Source of the DNA: Methanomassiliicoccaceae archaeon UBA328
GTDB taxonomy: Archaea; Thermoplasmatota; Thermoplasmata; Methanomassiliicoccales; Methanomethylophilaceae
Assembly: GCA_002506905.1 (NCBI GenBank)
Contig: DAYM01000004.1
Location: 40,051 to 104,050 of the forward strand
Direction: 5' to 3'
DNA: 64,000 nt
The translations under genes were made by a program, and so were the position numbers. The notes below the pieces were generated by a model that worked only from the letters and a program-made list of their open reading frames with translations, was not told where the DNA came from and searched no databases. Of this stretch, positions 17,960 through 27,196 are shown piece after piece. How positions within the stretch are numbered: the first letter of the stretch is position 1; the number at the start of each line of letters is the position of its first letter.

Positions 17960-17975
17960 GGGGGCCGAAGCCCCC
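17960..17975 (-). terminator. Terminator of the 17990 gene
   Basis: Perfect stem GGGGGC against GCCCCC with loop CGAA, 15 bases beyond the minus-strand stop at 17990. It also separates that gene from the TIGR04076 gene downstream, whose promoter must lie in the AT-rich 17915-17955 stretch. Confidence 0.6.
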
Positions 17976-17989
17976 TGTGAAAGCGGTTT

Positions 17990-18943
17990 TCATTCATCCA
18001 GATGGAATATGACGCCCATGTCTGAGTACTCGCCGTCAAGATATTCGGCGTAACAGAATCCGATAAGGACCTTGTCATGGAACATAGCGGCCGCATTCAT
18101 GATCAGGGATCTTTCTCCGTAATACAGGCCCATGCCGAAGCGTTCCATCATCGTGACGGTGACGGTCTCTTCCTTGTACGTTATCTCTTTCGTGCCCGTA
18201 TCTTCCATATCTATGATGGCACCGGATTCGATAAAGAAGTAGAACACGGAGTAAGCATCGTCGGATGTTCCGATCAGGAGCGTTCCGTCGTGTTCGCCGA
18301 GGACCTCGATCTCTATGGAGTCCTCCCCGTTGGAGAAAGTACCGAGTGACAGGCCGACAAGTCCGGACGGGACGTATTCCTCATGTGCACGCAGATCATA
18401 GGATACAAGGGTGTATACAGTGACCTTATTCTCTCCGAAATAGATCATCCTGTACAGCGCATTGTTGCACTGGCCGGAATCGTCCTGTCCCACAACATAT
18501 TCGAAATTTTCGTTCGTATAGATGTCCACCGTGACCTTTCCGTCGCAGGTCTTTATCTTCTCTGTTGCCGTCAGTTCGCCGGAATAGGAAAATGCGTTGC
18601 CTTTGAGGATCGTTTCTTTCATGGTCATTCCCGAGGAAAGATTGAATTGGTTGTTCTCCAGGCTCCAATATGTGTCGCTGTTCTCCGATAGGACCTCTAT
18701 GTGATATTCGTCGGTCTCGTAGAGGACGGGCACATCATCTTGGTACACGTAGTTCTCGACCATGTAATCCGCAGTGGTGCCTATTCCGGGGTTTTCGAAA
18801 GTGGCTCCGTCTTCGGAGGGGTTGTCATTCGATTGTTTGATGAGCGCTCCGACGGTTGCGGAGCCCACTGCCAAAAGAATGACCAGAATGATCGCGGCAA
18901 GGGCATTCAGTGATGCTTTATTATCGCCGGACAATGTCTTCAT
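17990..18943 (-). CDS. Membrane-anchored surface protein, GATF family member 1
   Basis: A 317-residue protein with a single N-terminal membrane helix (about residues 13-36) and a long acidic exterior domain rich in beta-type residues. After the anchor comes DGATFENPGIG, a motif repeated in the next two genes (consensus (D/E)GATF...G.G). A second shared block is TCDGKVTVDIY. No lipobox or enzymatic motif is visible. It is one of three tandem paralogues; I know no named family for them. The role is probably at the cell surface. Confidence 0.6.
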   Translation of the reverse strand: MKTLSGDNKASLNALAAIILVILLAVGSATVGALIKQSNDNPSEDGATFENPGIGTTADYMVENYVYQDDVPVLYETDEYHIEVLSENSDTYWSLENNQFNLSSGMTMKETILKGNAFSYSGELTATEKIKTCDGKVTVDIYTNENFEYVVGQDDSGQCNNALYRMIYFGENKVTVYTLVSYDLRAHEEYVPSGLVGLSLGTFSNGEDSIEIEVLGEHDGTLLIGTSDDAYSVFYFFIESGAIIDMEDTGTKEITYKEETVTVTMMERFGMGLYYGERSLIMNAAAMFHDKVLIGFCYAEYLDGEYSDMGVIFHLDE

Positions 18944-18996
18944 GGATTGAAATGGCGGTTATTCCAGGTAAAGGAGATGGTAGAAAAAATAAGAGT

Positions 18997-19010
18997 GGGG
19001 CCGGAGCCCC
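18997..19010 (-). terminator. Terminator of the 19021 gene
   Basis: Stem GGGGC against GCCCC with loop CGGA, directly beyond the minus-strand stop at 19021, followed on that strand by CTCTTATTTTTT. Confidence 0.6.
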
Positions 19011-19020
19011 GGTTTAAAGA

Positions 19021-19959
19021 TCAGAGATCTGTGTTCGTATAATATTTACTGACCTCAGCGTCGTCGAAGCTATCTCCATACGAAACATCTTCCATCATGA
19101 TTATGGTCGCTGCTCCGTCTATTGTACTGACAAATACATTGACGGCTCCGTTAGATGGTTTACCTTCGACGGTCACGGAACCAACATCGATAGAGTAGCC
19201 GTGAGCTTCATAGGTAACATCGCCTATCGTCTTTGTCGTCGTTCCAAGGTCTCTGTCGTATATGGGAACTAAGTTGCTGCTGTTGACTGCAAAGCATCCA
19301 TCCATTATTTCATACGTGAATTCGAGGAAATAGGTTCCCTTGTATTCGCCCACGACTTCCAGACCAGTTGTTTTGCTTGAATCTGTAGAAGACTTGAATG
19401 TGCCGATCACGAGTCCGATATCCTCGGGAGTGTAGTCTTCGGAAGATTTCAGGACATACTTTGTGAGGCTTAGTGTGCTGTTATCATTATCGTTCACTAT
19501 TTTGTAAACTGCGAGATTTTTCTTTCCGGAATCTGCCTGACCGACGTAGGCAACATTGTCATTTTCATCTTCGTACACATCGACAGTAACCGTTCCGTCT
19601 ATTGTGTCCATTGTTTCTGTTCTGACTTTGGTGGAACTGGCTGTATCGAAGACTGAATCATAAGAGATCATGACCATTTCGAAATCAGTCATTGAAGCGA
19701 TAACGGTACTCTCCATTACGGGTGCGTTTTTGTCGTATCCGACACACTTCATAGTCATTTTAAGGGATACTTCCGTTTCTGAAAGAAATCCGGTTCCTTC
19801 ATATGTTATCGAAGTTCCAACTCCGAAGTCCTCAAAAGTCGCGCCGTCGTCTGAAGTGTTTTTGTTTTTCTCGTAATAAGTATAACCAACAACTCCTGCG
19901 ATCAAAAGGATGGCCACGACAACTATTGCGGCAAGCGCTCCGCCTGCCTGTTTATTCAT
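19021..19959 (-). CDS. Membrane-anchored surface protein, GATF family member 2
   Basis: A 312-residue paralogue of its two neighbours. An N-terminal helix (residues 7-29) is followed by a charged linker (YYEKNKNTSDD), then DGATFEDFGVG and later TIDGTVTVDVY and LVIGTFKSSTDS. The outer domain is Thr/Ser and acid rich, typical of exported beta proteins. Base use is more AT-rich than in member 1. Each of the three has its own terminator or gap, so they are likely separate transcription units. Confidence 0.6.
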   Translation of the reverse strand: MNKQAGGALAAIVVVAILLIAGVVGYTYYEKNKNTSDDGATFEDFGVGTSITYEGTGFLSETEVSLKMTMKCVGYDKNAPVMESTVIASMTDFEMVMISYDSVFDTASSTKVRTETMDTIDGTVTVDVYEDENDNVAYVGQADSGKKNLAVYKIVNDNDNSTLSLTKYVLKSSEDYTPEDIGLVIGTFKSSTDSSKTTGLEVVGEYKGTYFLEFTYEIMDGCFAVNSSNLVPIYDRDLGTTTKTIGDVTYEAHGYSIDVGSVTVEGKPSNGAVNVFVSTIDGAATIIMMEDVSYGDSFDDAEVSKYYTNTDL

Positions 19960-20202
19960 TCTTTTAGCGTGAATATTCTCACCATGAAAGTACTCGGTTA
20001 TAGACTATATTATAATTATCCGCATTTTCGAAAGAACATGGGCCGATCGGTTCCGAAAATACGTAACCGCGGAACAACAGTATCGTACTGTCCGTTCCAA
20101 ATAAACATGTTATATACGGGTGCGTGCGCCCGTTCTTTGGCGCCGTTACTCACAGCCAGAAAGAAACGATACGGTTCTCACAGCATCGATCCGAAGCAGA
20201 AA

Positions 20203-21165
20203 TCATGATGAGATGTATCTCGCCTTATCATACGAATCGTTGCTGCCGGTCAGCGTTTCGATGCACACGCAGATGTCGTTCTGATCGGTGTAGACATGTA
20301 TCAGGCTCTTGTTGTCCGCTCCGGCCACCGTTTCGGTGTAATGGACCTTGGACCATTTGGTGACATCCACATCCGTACCGTTCAGGGTCAGGACGGTCTT
20401 CTCTTCTTCGGCGCAATCGGCCGGAAGGCCGGTCTCCTTGTCGACGATCAGGAATTCGTTTGTGCCGTCGAATGTCATGATGTACGTTCTTTCGGACTCT
20501 CCGATGTACCATGCCTTAAGCACGGTGAGTGCTTTCGCATTCTCGAGTTCGAATGTACCGTAGATCGTACCGATCTTTTCCGACAGGACGATATCTTCGT
20601 GGCAAAGTATGCAGTATCCCGCGAGCACGGATGTCCTGCCATCGGTCTGTACGGTCTTGTAGACCTTGTATATGCAGTCCGGATCGGTGTAGTAGGTCAG
20701 TTTCTCGATGGAATCGTAGTAGACATCGACCGTTTTGTTACCGTCGCACGTTCCTATTGTTTCTGTTCCCAGATAATCGGAATCGTCTGGGACGGCGAAC
20801 ACATCGTAGTAATGATACAGTTTCTCGGAGAACACACTGTGGGTGTATCCGTCATATTCCGCGGAGTAGTTCGTTTCCCCGACGGCCAGCATTCCGATGG
20901 CCCCTTCGCCGACGCATTCGAAAGAGGCTGTCCCTTTGGCCACGGCCTCTCCGTCGTTGAAAGTGAAATCGTAGTGAATGAAAGAACCCAGTCCCGGATC
21001 GGAGAATGTTGCGCCTTCTTCCGTATAGCGTTCCTTCCAATCCGCGGTGTCTTCGCCGTCAAGGAGATACACAACGCCGATGCCTGCGGCGATCAGGGCT
21101 GCCGCTGCGATGACGGCTATCATTGCAACAGATGCGCTGCCCGGACAACGGCGTTCTCCGTACAT
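20203..21165 (-). CDS. Membrane-anchored surface protein, GATF family member 3
   Basis: A 320-residue paralogue of the two genes downstream. The anchor (about residues 12-35) is followed by EGATFSDPGLG, then TCDGNKTVDVYY and TIYGTFELENA. The order and spacing of these blocks match members 1 and 2, although overall identity looks low, so the duplications are old. It has several cysteines in the outer domain, unlike member 2. The 240 bases behind it (19960-20202) show no gene I can support. Confidence 0.6.
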   Translation of the reverse strand: MYGERRCPGSASVAMIAVIAAAALIAAGIGVVYLLDGEDTADWKERYTEEGATFSDPGLGSFIHYDFTFNDGEAVAKGTASFECVGEGAIGMLAVGETNYSAEYDGYTHSVFSEKLYHYYDVFAVPDDSDYLGTETIGTCDGNKTVDVYYDSIEKLTYYTDPDCIYKVYKTVQTDGRTSVLAGYCILCHEDIVLSEKIGTIYGTFELENAKALTVLKAWYIGESERTYIMTFDGTNEFLIVDKETGLPADCAEEEKTVLTLNGTDVDVTKWSKVHYTETVAGADNKSLIHVYTDQNDICVCIETLTGSNDSYDKARYISS

Positions 21166-21288
21166 GTACCAGCAACGGACGAAGTTCTGCAGTATTTTTT
21201 AGGTTACGAAGATAATTTTTAACCGATTTCAATTTCTTGACGGATATCAAGAAGTCGGCGATCGGATGTCGTCAAAGAAGAGTGGTAA

Positions 21289-21374
21289 TGGCGCCGAGGG
21301 AGAGATTCGAACTCCCGAGGTCAGGGACCAGCGGTTTTCGAGACCGCCGCCATACCGGGCTTGGCTACCTCGGC
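21289..21374 (-). tRNA. tRNA-Ser (anticodon CGA)
   Basis: Minus-strand cloverleaf: acceptor GCCGAGG pairs with CCTCGGC, discriminator G, encoded CCA (21289-21291). The anticodon stem GCGGT/ACCGC holds loop CTCGAAA, so the anticodon is CGA (reads UCG). A long class II variable arm and the T-loop GTTCGAATC follow, as expected for serine. No intron. Confidence 0.93.
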
Positions 21375-21400
21375 TATGCGCAAACAATCCACTCTTTGTA

Positions 21401-22273
21401 TTAAAGACTGTTGCTTTCAGGGCGGGAAAAGACCTTTTTCTCTCTGACGTCCCAATAGATAGTCAGGGATCTTTCCGAGGCCTTCTCGCGTATCATTCCG
21501 TCAACGGATATCGATTGGAGATGATCACGGACCATTTGTTCGGTCCTTTCGTTAAGCACTCTGGACCTGAAGTGTCCCATGGAATGTTTCCTGAACGCCT
21601 CTTCCGGGGTTATCAGACGGTCCAGTATCCTGTCCTCGTAGTACAGCTGCGGTTCGTATCCGGCGCACCAGAGGTACTCCGTTATCAGGGCGGACCTCTC
21701 CATGCGGTCCAAAGGTCTCTCTCCGAACAGTTCTCCGATACTTTCGTCGATATTGTTGCGGTTCCCGAAATGCATGGTAATGTAGCACATCCCCCTGCTG
21801 ACCGAGAGCATCTTCTCCAGGGATTTCGGGGAATCGACGGCCGGGGTGTAACGGGCGAAGACCAGGTCGTACTTCTCTTTCAGGATGTCGTCGTCGCGGT
21901 CCTTCGTCCAATCGTCGACATAGAACGATACGTTCTTTATTCCCGCAGAATCGCGTTTGGAAACGGCCTTGGATATCATCTCGCCGGAGAAGTCGAGACC
22001 GGCCACATCGCCGGTCTTCTCTGCAAGTGCCAGCGAGTACCTTCCGGTGCCGCATCCGATATCGAGGACACGTGTATCTCTGTTGAGTTCGCAGGTCCTG
22101 CCGATAAGATCGAGAAAGTCATCCTTTCCGAATTCGGCCGGAGGCATATCTCCGAAAAGGACCGATTTCCTGTCCCATATCTCCGGTCCCGCCGACGGCG
22201 GCGGATCGGAGTTCTTCCATCTTCTTACGACATCATCGATATCCATGCTATTACCTGAAACGTCTTCCTTCAT
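21401..22273 (-). CDS. SAM-dependent methyltransferase, 290 residues
   Basis: Class I methyltransferase with the SAM loop VLDIGCGTGRYSLALAEK at about residues 69-86, GLDFSGEM at motif II and YDLVFARYTPA at motif IV. The C-terminal half is family specific and gives no substrate. ATG 22246 (Met10, MDIDD) is an alternative start. It is divergent from the gene at 22308 with a 30-base gap, so both promoters overlap. It ends in TAA close to tRNA-Ser. Confidence 0.8.
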   Translation of the reverse strand: MKEDVSGNSMDIDDVVRRWKNSDPPPSAGPEIWDRKSVLFGDMPPAEFGKDDFLDLIGRTCELNRDTRVLDIGCGTGRYSLALAEKTGDVAGLDFSGEMISKAVSKRDSAGIKNVSFYVDDWTKDRDDDILKEKYDLVFARYTPAVDSPKSLEKMLSVSRGMCYITMHFGNRNNIDESIGELFGERPLDRMERSALITEYLWCAGYEPQLYYEDRILDRLITPEEAFRKHSMGHFRSRVLNERTEQMVRDHLQSISVDGMIREKASERSLTIYWDVREKKVFSRPESNSL

Positions 22274-22307
22274 ATATCATGGCGTTCATGCCATTTCGGG
22301 GACTTAC

Positions 22308-22718
22308 ATGGAAGAGCAGGAACAGTATTTGGTCACGGATATCGAACTAACGGTCCGCAGATATTTTGGAGATCTGAAGGACAGTATCTCCGTCCAGATG
22401 CTGGATAACGATTGGAATGCGGTGTTCCTTCCCCAGACCGATTCCCGCGGTGAATTCTTCGTCGTATACATCCGCGAGATGGGCGGAGAGACATTCATGA
22501 TCACCGACAACGGACGCGCCATGGACGCCGTCGGAGAGTCCGGAAGCCTGTTCCCGGATCAGGATATAGAATCGATGCTGACGGCCGTCGCCGCGGCCAA
22601 CTGGGTGGAATACGATTCGCGTCAGCTTTGGGTGGATGCGGACAGGACCGATCTCGGAGAGGCCGTCGGCCGTATGCTCCGCGTGATGATGTTCGCAGAC
22701 GGACTCTGTGCCATCTGA
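22308..22718 (+). CDS. Hypothetical protein, 136 residues (DUF1828-like character)
   Basis: From ATG 22308, a soluble alpha/beta protein with FFVVYIREMGGETFMITDNG (about residues 46-65) followed by helical stretches. The phrase of a beta hairpin ending in ITD(N/D)G is reminiscent of the DUF1828 region found in phage-defence and toxin proteins, but the match is only by eye. It stands alone between a divergent methyltransferase and a short basic gene. Function unknown. Confidence 0.6.
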   Translation: MEEQEQYLVTDIELTVRRYFGDLKDSISVQMLDNDWNAVFLPQTDSRGEFFVVYIREMGGETFMITDNGRAMDAVGESGSLFPDQDIESMLTAVAAANWVEYDSRQLWVDADRTDLGEAVGRMLRVMMFADGLCAI

Positions 22719-22800
22719 ATCTGGCATATTTGTCATATTTCCTGATTATTGGCACACAGTTTATATACTTCGATGCCAAGCACCTGAATCGATCAGTCAC

Positions 22801-22926
22801 ATGGCTATGTCCAAAAAAGACCTGACCAAGCACAACAAGACCAAGAAGGCAGAACTCGAGAAGAAAGCATCTTCCGGTGACGCCAACGCTCAGAGGAAAC
22901 TTGACAAGCTTGGAAAAAAGAAATGA
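22801..22926 (+). CDS. Small lysine-rich protein, 41 residues
   Basis: ATG 22801 opens a 41-residue frame, highly basic and helical (SKKDLTKHNKTKKAELEKKA, then GDANAQRKLDKLGKKK). It has a clear TATA-like box (TTTATATAC, about 22760) at the right distance and ends in TGA. Such short Lys-rich proteins in archaea are often nucleic-acid or ribosome associated; that is inference. Codon use is like its neighbours. Confidence 0.6.
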   Translation: MAMSKKDLTKHNKTKKAELEKKASSGDANAQRKLDKLGKKK

Positions 22927-23043
22927 TCCTCATATCAGAATCGTTCCGAACAAACACCTTTCTGCGGAGACCGTGCCGGGGATTCCGGCACGGGTCTCAC
23001 GCGTAACTTATAAGCATAGATAATTATCAAGGGTCTGACGAAT

Positions 23044-24366
23044 ATGACCGATATCATCGAGCAGATTAAGGCCGCCAAACGTGCGGCGATCGTTCTTTCC
23101 GCCGAGGACACATCATCCAAGGACGATGCGCTTCTCGCAATGGCGAATGCGCTGGACAAGAACCGCGCAAGGATCCTGGAGGCGAACGCAAAGGACATGC
23201 AGGCCGCGGAAGAGCTCAAGGTTCAGGGGAAGATGAGCGATGCGCTTGTCAAGAGACTCAAGGTCACCGATGAGAAGATCTCCGGAATGATAGACGGTAT
23301 CGAGGACGTCGTAGAACTGGCCGACCCGGTCGGAGAAACGATGGCCACATTGGAACTAGACAGCGATCTGGTACTCTATCAGATGAGATGTCCGATCGGT
23401 CTCATCGGCGTGATATTCGAATCGCGTCCGGACGTGGTCCCCCAGATAATGTCGCTCTGTCTGAAGAGCGGAAACGCGGTAGCCTTCAAAGGAGGTTCCG
23501 AAGCACTCAACACGATCAAAGCATTGTTCGACATACTGACCGATGCGATCGAAGAGGCGGGAATCTCGAAGGAGGCGTTCGTGCTCATGGAGACAAGGGA
23601 CGATATCTCAAGCATCCTGTCCCTGGACAAATACATAGACCTTCTCATCCCGAGGGGTTCCAACGAATTCGTTAGATACATTCAGAACAATACCAAGATC
23701 CCGGTCCTCGGACATGCAGCCGGAATATGCCACATCTATGTAGATTCCGATGCGGATATCGATCTGGCACTCGACGTGACCCTGGATTCCAAAATACAAT
23801 ATCCCGCCGTATGCAACGCGGTGGAGACGCTTCTCGTCAACAGGTCAGTGGCCGAGGATTTCCTCCCGGAGATGGCGGAGGATTTCGCAGAGGCCGGTGT
23901 GGAGATGAGAGCAGATCCCGATGTAAAAGAGATCCTTTCGGATTTCAGCACGGTGCCCGCAAAGGAATCCGATTGGGATTCGGAATACAACGATCTCATA
24001 ATCTCCATCAAGATGGTGGATTCCGTAGACGAAGCGATAGATTTCATCAACACGCACGGTTCGCATCACACTGATGCGATCATCACCGAAGACAAGGTAA
24101 AACAGCTTCAGTTCACCAAATTGGTGGATTCGGCAGATGTGTTCATCAACGCATCCACAAGGTTTGCGGACGGGTACAGATTTGGAAAGGGTGCGGAAGT
24201 AGGTATCAGCACCAACAAGATCCACGCCCGCGGTCCCGTGGGAATGGAGGGGCTGGTGATCTACAAGTACGTCCTGGTCGGAAAAGGCCAGATGGTAAAG
24301 GATTACGTGGGGAACGACGCAAAGAAGTTCACCCACACTCCCATGAACAGGAAATTCGAACTGTGA
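23044..24366 (+). CDS. proA: Glutamate-5-semialdehyde dehydrogenase (gamma-glutamyl phosphate reductase)
   Basis: Second step of proline synthesis: NADPH-dependent reduction of gamma-glutamyl phosphate. The 440-residue protein has the aldehyde-dehydrogenase-type fold with PIGLIGVIFESRPDV, FKGGSEA and the catalytic cysteine in GHAAGICHIYVD, and closes with the family RGPVGMEGLVIYKY. Length is normal. It overlaps the start of proB by one base (TGATG), giving a proA-proB order. A TATA-like box (TTATAAG) lies about 30 bases upstream of the ATG. Confidence 0.95.
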   Translation: MTDIIEQIKAAKRAAIVLSAEDTSSKDDALLAMANALDKNRARILEANAKDMQAAEELKVQGKMSDALVKRLKVTDEKISGMIDGIEDVVELADPVGETMATLELDSDLVLYQMRCPIGLIGVIFESRPDVVPQIMSLCLKSGNAVAFKGGSEALNTIKALFDILTDAIEEAGISKEAFVLMETRDDISSILSLDKYIDLLIPRGSNEFVRYIQNNTKIPVLGHAAGICHIYVDSDADIDLALDVTLDSKIQYPAVCNAVETLLVNRSVAEDFLPEMAEDFAEAGVEMRADPDVKEILSDFSTVPAKESDWDSEYNDLIISIKMVDSVDEAIDFINTHGSHHTDAIITEDKVKQLQFTKLVDSADVFINASTRFADGYRFGKGAEVGISTNKIHARGPVGMEGLVIYKYVLVGKGQMVKDYVGNDAKKFTHTPMNRKFEL

Positions 24367-25490
24367 TGAACATGGACAGGAAAGAGATACTCGGAGAGGT
24401 CGGCAGGGTTGTCGTCAAGGTCGGTACGTCATCGATCACAATGGGCGGAGATACGGTATCCTCCGAGTTCATGGATTCCGTCGCCGAACAGGTGAGGAAG
24501 CTCAGGGACGGGGGCAAAGAGGTACTTATCGTCACATCCGGGGCCATAGGCATCGGGCTGAAGGCCATGAACGCCAAACCCAAGCCCAAGGAGATCCCGG
24601 TAAGGCAGGCGGCGGCATCCGTCGGACAGAGCATCCTCATGCAGAAATGGAACGACAGTTTCCAGAAGCAGGGCATAGTCGTCGCGCAGATCCTGATCAC
24701 CCTCAACGATTATTCCGACAGGGAGACCATACTCAACCTGAACAATACGATAGACAGTCTTCTGAGCTACAATGTGGTCCCGATCTTCAACGAGAACGAT
24801 GCTATATGCGTCAAGGAGATCGGTCCCATGTTCGGAGACAACGATACGCTTTCGGCCGTCATAGCCAGCAGAGCGGATGCAGATCTGTTGGTGATCCTTT
24901 CCGATGTCGACGGCCTGTATACGAAGAACCCTTCCCTTCACGAGGATGCGGCGTTCATTCCCACGGTCACCGAGCTGACTCCGGAGATACTCGAAATGGC
25001 CGGAGATACCATGTCGAGCACGGGTACCGGCGGAATGAGGACAAAGCTCAAGGCTGCGGCCATCTGCAAGGATGCGGGCTGCAGGATGATCATCGCCCTC
25101 AGCACGGAGAAGGACGTCCTTCTCAGGGCAGCGACAGGCGAGGATATCGGAACGGTATTCGTCTCGGACACGCACATCAGCAAGAAGAAACGCTGGATGA
25201 AGGCGGCCCATTCCATGGGGACCGTGGTCATAGACGACGGCGCAATGAAGGCCCTGACAGAACACAGATCGTTGCTCCCGGTAGGTGTGAAGGAGGTCAC
25301 CGGCCAGTTCTCCAAAGGCGACGTCATCGATATCGTCTGCAAAGGAGAGATCGTAGCCAAAGCAACTCCGAATTACAGTTCCGAAGAGATATCCAGGATA
25401 AGGGGCATGCACAGCGACAGGATCAGGGATGTTCTCGGAAAATGTCCCTACAACGATGTGGCTCTCAGCGAGAACATCGCTTTGATGTGA
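24366..25490 (+). CDS. proB: Glutamate 5-kinase with PUA domain
   Basis: First step of proline synthesis: phosphorylation of glutamate by ATP. The amino-acid-kinase domain holds VVVKVGTSSIT near the N-terminus, PIFNENDAI, FGDNDTLSA and LSDVDGLYT. The STGTGGMRTKL stretch is the kinase's substrate loop, and the last 95 residues form a PUA domain. ATG 24366 overlaps the proA stop; GTG 24363 and ATG 24372 are alternatives. Both pathway genes are intact, so the cell should make proline from glutamate, with pyrroline reductase encoded elsewhere. Confidence 0.95.
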   Translation: MNMDRKEILGEVGRVVVKVGTSSITMGGDTVSSEFMDSVAEQVRKLRDGGKEVLIVTSGAIGIGLKAMNAKPKPKEIPVRQAAASVGQSILMQKWNDSFQKQGIVVAQILITLNDYSDRETILNLNNTIDSLLSYNVVPIFNENDAICVKEIGPMFGDNDTLSAVIASRADADLLVILSDVDGLYTKNPSLHEDAAFIPTVTELTPEILEMAGDTMSSTGTGGMRTKLKAAAICKDAGCRMIIALSTEKDVLLRAATGEDIGTVFVSDTHISKKKRWMKAAHSMGTVVIDDGAMKALTEHRSLLPVGVKEVTGQFSKGDVIDIVCKGEIVAKATPNYSSEEISRIRGMHSDRIRDVLGKCPYNDVALSENIALM

Positions 25491-25510
25491 AACGTAAATG
25501 AAGAAGATAC

Positions 25511-25586
25511 TGGTGGGCCCGGCCGGATTTGAACCGGCGACCTCCACCATGTCAAGGTGGCGTCATAACCCCTAGACCACGAGCCC
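25511..25586 (-). tRNA. tRNA-Val (anticodon GAC)
   Basis: Minus-strand cloverleaf with acceptor GGGCTCG against CGGGCCC, discriminator A and encoded CCA (25511-25513). The anticodon stem CCACC/GGTGG closes loop TTGACAT, giving GAC (valine). T-arm CCGGTTCAAATCCGG is standard. It is convergent with proB, 20 bases away. Confidence 0.94.
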
Positions 25587-25769
25587 AGTATCCACTCGTA
25601 TCCGCTCTTCATTATTAAACCTTATGACGGTCTGATTATCAAATTCAACGGAAAGACGACCGTTTTTGACAAAAACAGGATGTCCGAACTCATTTGAAAA
25701 GGCCGATCCTGCAGTACTGTCTTTCCTTAGTATAGCACCTTATTTGTATGAGTTCTTCATTGGAGAATC

Positions 25770-27158
25770 ATGGCAGAGTTCTCGAGAAGGACCAAAGATG
25801 TCAACATACTGACGGGAGACCCGAAGAAGGCGATCGTTGCAATGATCGTCCCTATAACAATAGCTTTGGTCATCCAGACTCTGAACAATATGATCGACTC
25901 GGTCTGGGTTGCCGGATTGGGTTCTACCGCCCTCGCCGCGGTCGGTGTCGTGTTCCCTATATTCTTCATACTTGTCGCAATAGGAAACGGTATCGGTATC
26001 GGTGCTTCCCAGGCAATAGCCAGAAGGATCGGTGCGAAAGATACCGAAGGCGCGGACAAGGCAGCCGTCCAGGGTGTCATGCTGACAATAGCCGCCGGCG
26101 TGATAATGACCGTCGTCCTGTTCATAGCCGCACCGTACATCCTGGTAGCGATAGGCGGAGCGGATTATCTCGACGAATGTCTGGCATACGCATACCCGGT
26201 CATCCTGGGATGCATAGTGTTCTTCATGTCCGGATATCTGACGAACCTTCTCAGGTCCGAAGGCGCGGCCAAGAGGTCGATGAACATCCAGATCCTGGCG
26301 GCGGCGATCAACATAGTTCTCGATCCCATATTCATCTACATCTTCGGATGGGGACTGATGGGGGCCGCGGTGGCAACACTTCTGGCTATGTTCATATCCC
26401 TTCTCATTTGTGTCTATTGGTATAAGATCAAGAAGGACACCTATCTCAAACTCTCGTTCAGCGGATTCAGATTCGACCGTGTCATCTGTAAGGACATCTT
26501 CTCGGTGGGACTTCCCGCCGCGATGGAAATGCTCCTGATCTCGGTCACATCGATGATAATGAACATCATCGTCGTTGGTGTGGGAGGTACGGACGGAGTG
26601 GCGATCTTCACATCCGCCTGGAGGATCATCAACATGCTGATGATCCCGATGATGGCTGTGTCGCAGGCCATGGTCCCGGTGTGCGCCGCAAGTTACGGAG
26701 CAAGACGCGTGGACAGGATCGATACCACATACAAGTACGCGGTGAAACTGATACTGTTGGTGATGATCGCGATAACCGCTGTAACGCTGATCTTCGCGCC
26801 GCAGATATGCGTAATGTTCACATATTCCGATAACACGGCCGGACTCAGGGACGGAATGGTGGAGATGCTCAGGATAATGGTGCTGGCACTTCCGCTGATG
26901 GGTCTGGGATTCGTAAGTTCCGGATTCTTCCAGGCTCTCGGAATGGGAATGAAATCACTCATTTCCACCCTGTTCAGGAACTTGCTTCAGATCCCCATCT
27001 GTATCTATCTGGCCACATTCGGCATCCTGTCCTACATCTGGGTAGGGGCGGCCACGGCAGAGATCTTCGGTTCGGTGGTCATGGGATTCTGGGGATTCCT
27101 CCTTCTGAAGTACATGCTCAGAGAATGGAAGTCGCACGGCGGTTCGCCTGCCGAATGA
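25770..27158 (+). CDS. MATE-family efflux pump (intact)
   Basis: A 462-residue protein with twelve hydrophobic segments, GDPKKAIVAMIVPIT at the start, and the family features NNMIDSVWVAGLG and LLRSEGAAKRSM. These pumps export cationic drugs or metabolites against Na+ or H+. It is full length and gives a good template for reading the broken MATE gene at 41974-43330, which shares both signature stretches. It lies alone between tRNA-Val and the Kae1 gene. Confidence 0.88.
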   Translation: MAEFSRRTKDVNILTGDPKKAIVAMIVPITIALVIQTLNNMIDSVWVAGLGSTALAAVGVVFPIFFILVAIGNGIGIGASQAIARRIGAKDTEGADKAAVQGVMLTIAAGVIMTVVLFIAAPYILVAIGGADYLDECLAYAYPVILGCIVFFMSGYLTNLLRSEGAAKRSMNIQILAAAINIVLDPIFIYIFGWGLMGAAVATLLAMFISLLICVYWYKIKKDTYLKLSFSGFRFDRVICKDIFSVGLPAAMEMLLISVTSMIMNIIVVGVGGTDGVAIFTSAWRIINMLMIPMMAVSQAMVPVCAASYGARRVDRIDTTYKYAVKLILLVMIAITAVTLIFAPQICVMFTYSDNTAGLRDGMVEMLRIMVLALPLMGLGFVSSGFFQALGMGMKSLISTLFRNLLQIPICIYLATFGILSYIWVGAATAEIFGSVVMGFWGFLLLKYMLREWKSHGGSPAE

Positions 27159-27196
27159 CCACATTTTTATGATACCACTATCATGGGGCATCCATC

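Noticed and set aside
19969..20208. 79-residue plus-strand frame between two GATF-family genes
   Set aside because: Basic, low-complexity translation overlapping the end of the next gene; no ribosome site or family likeness.
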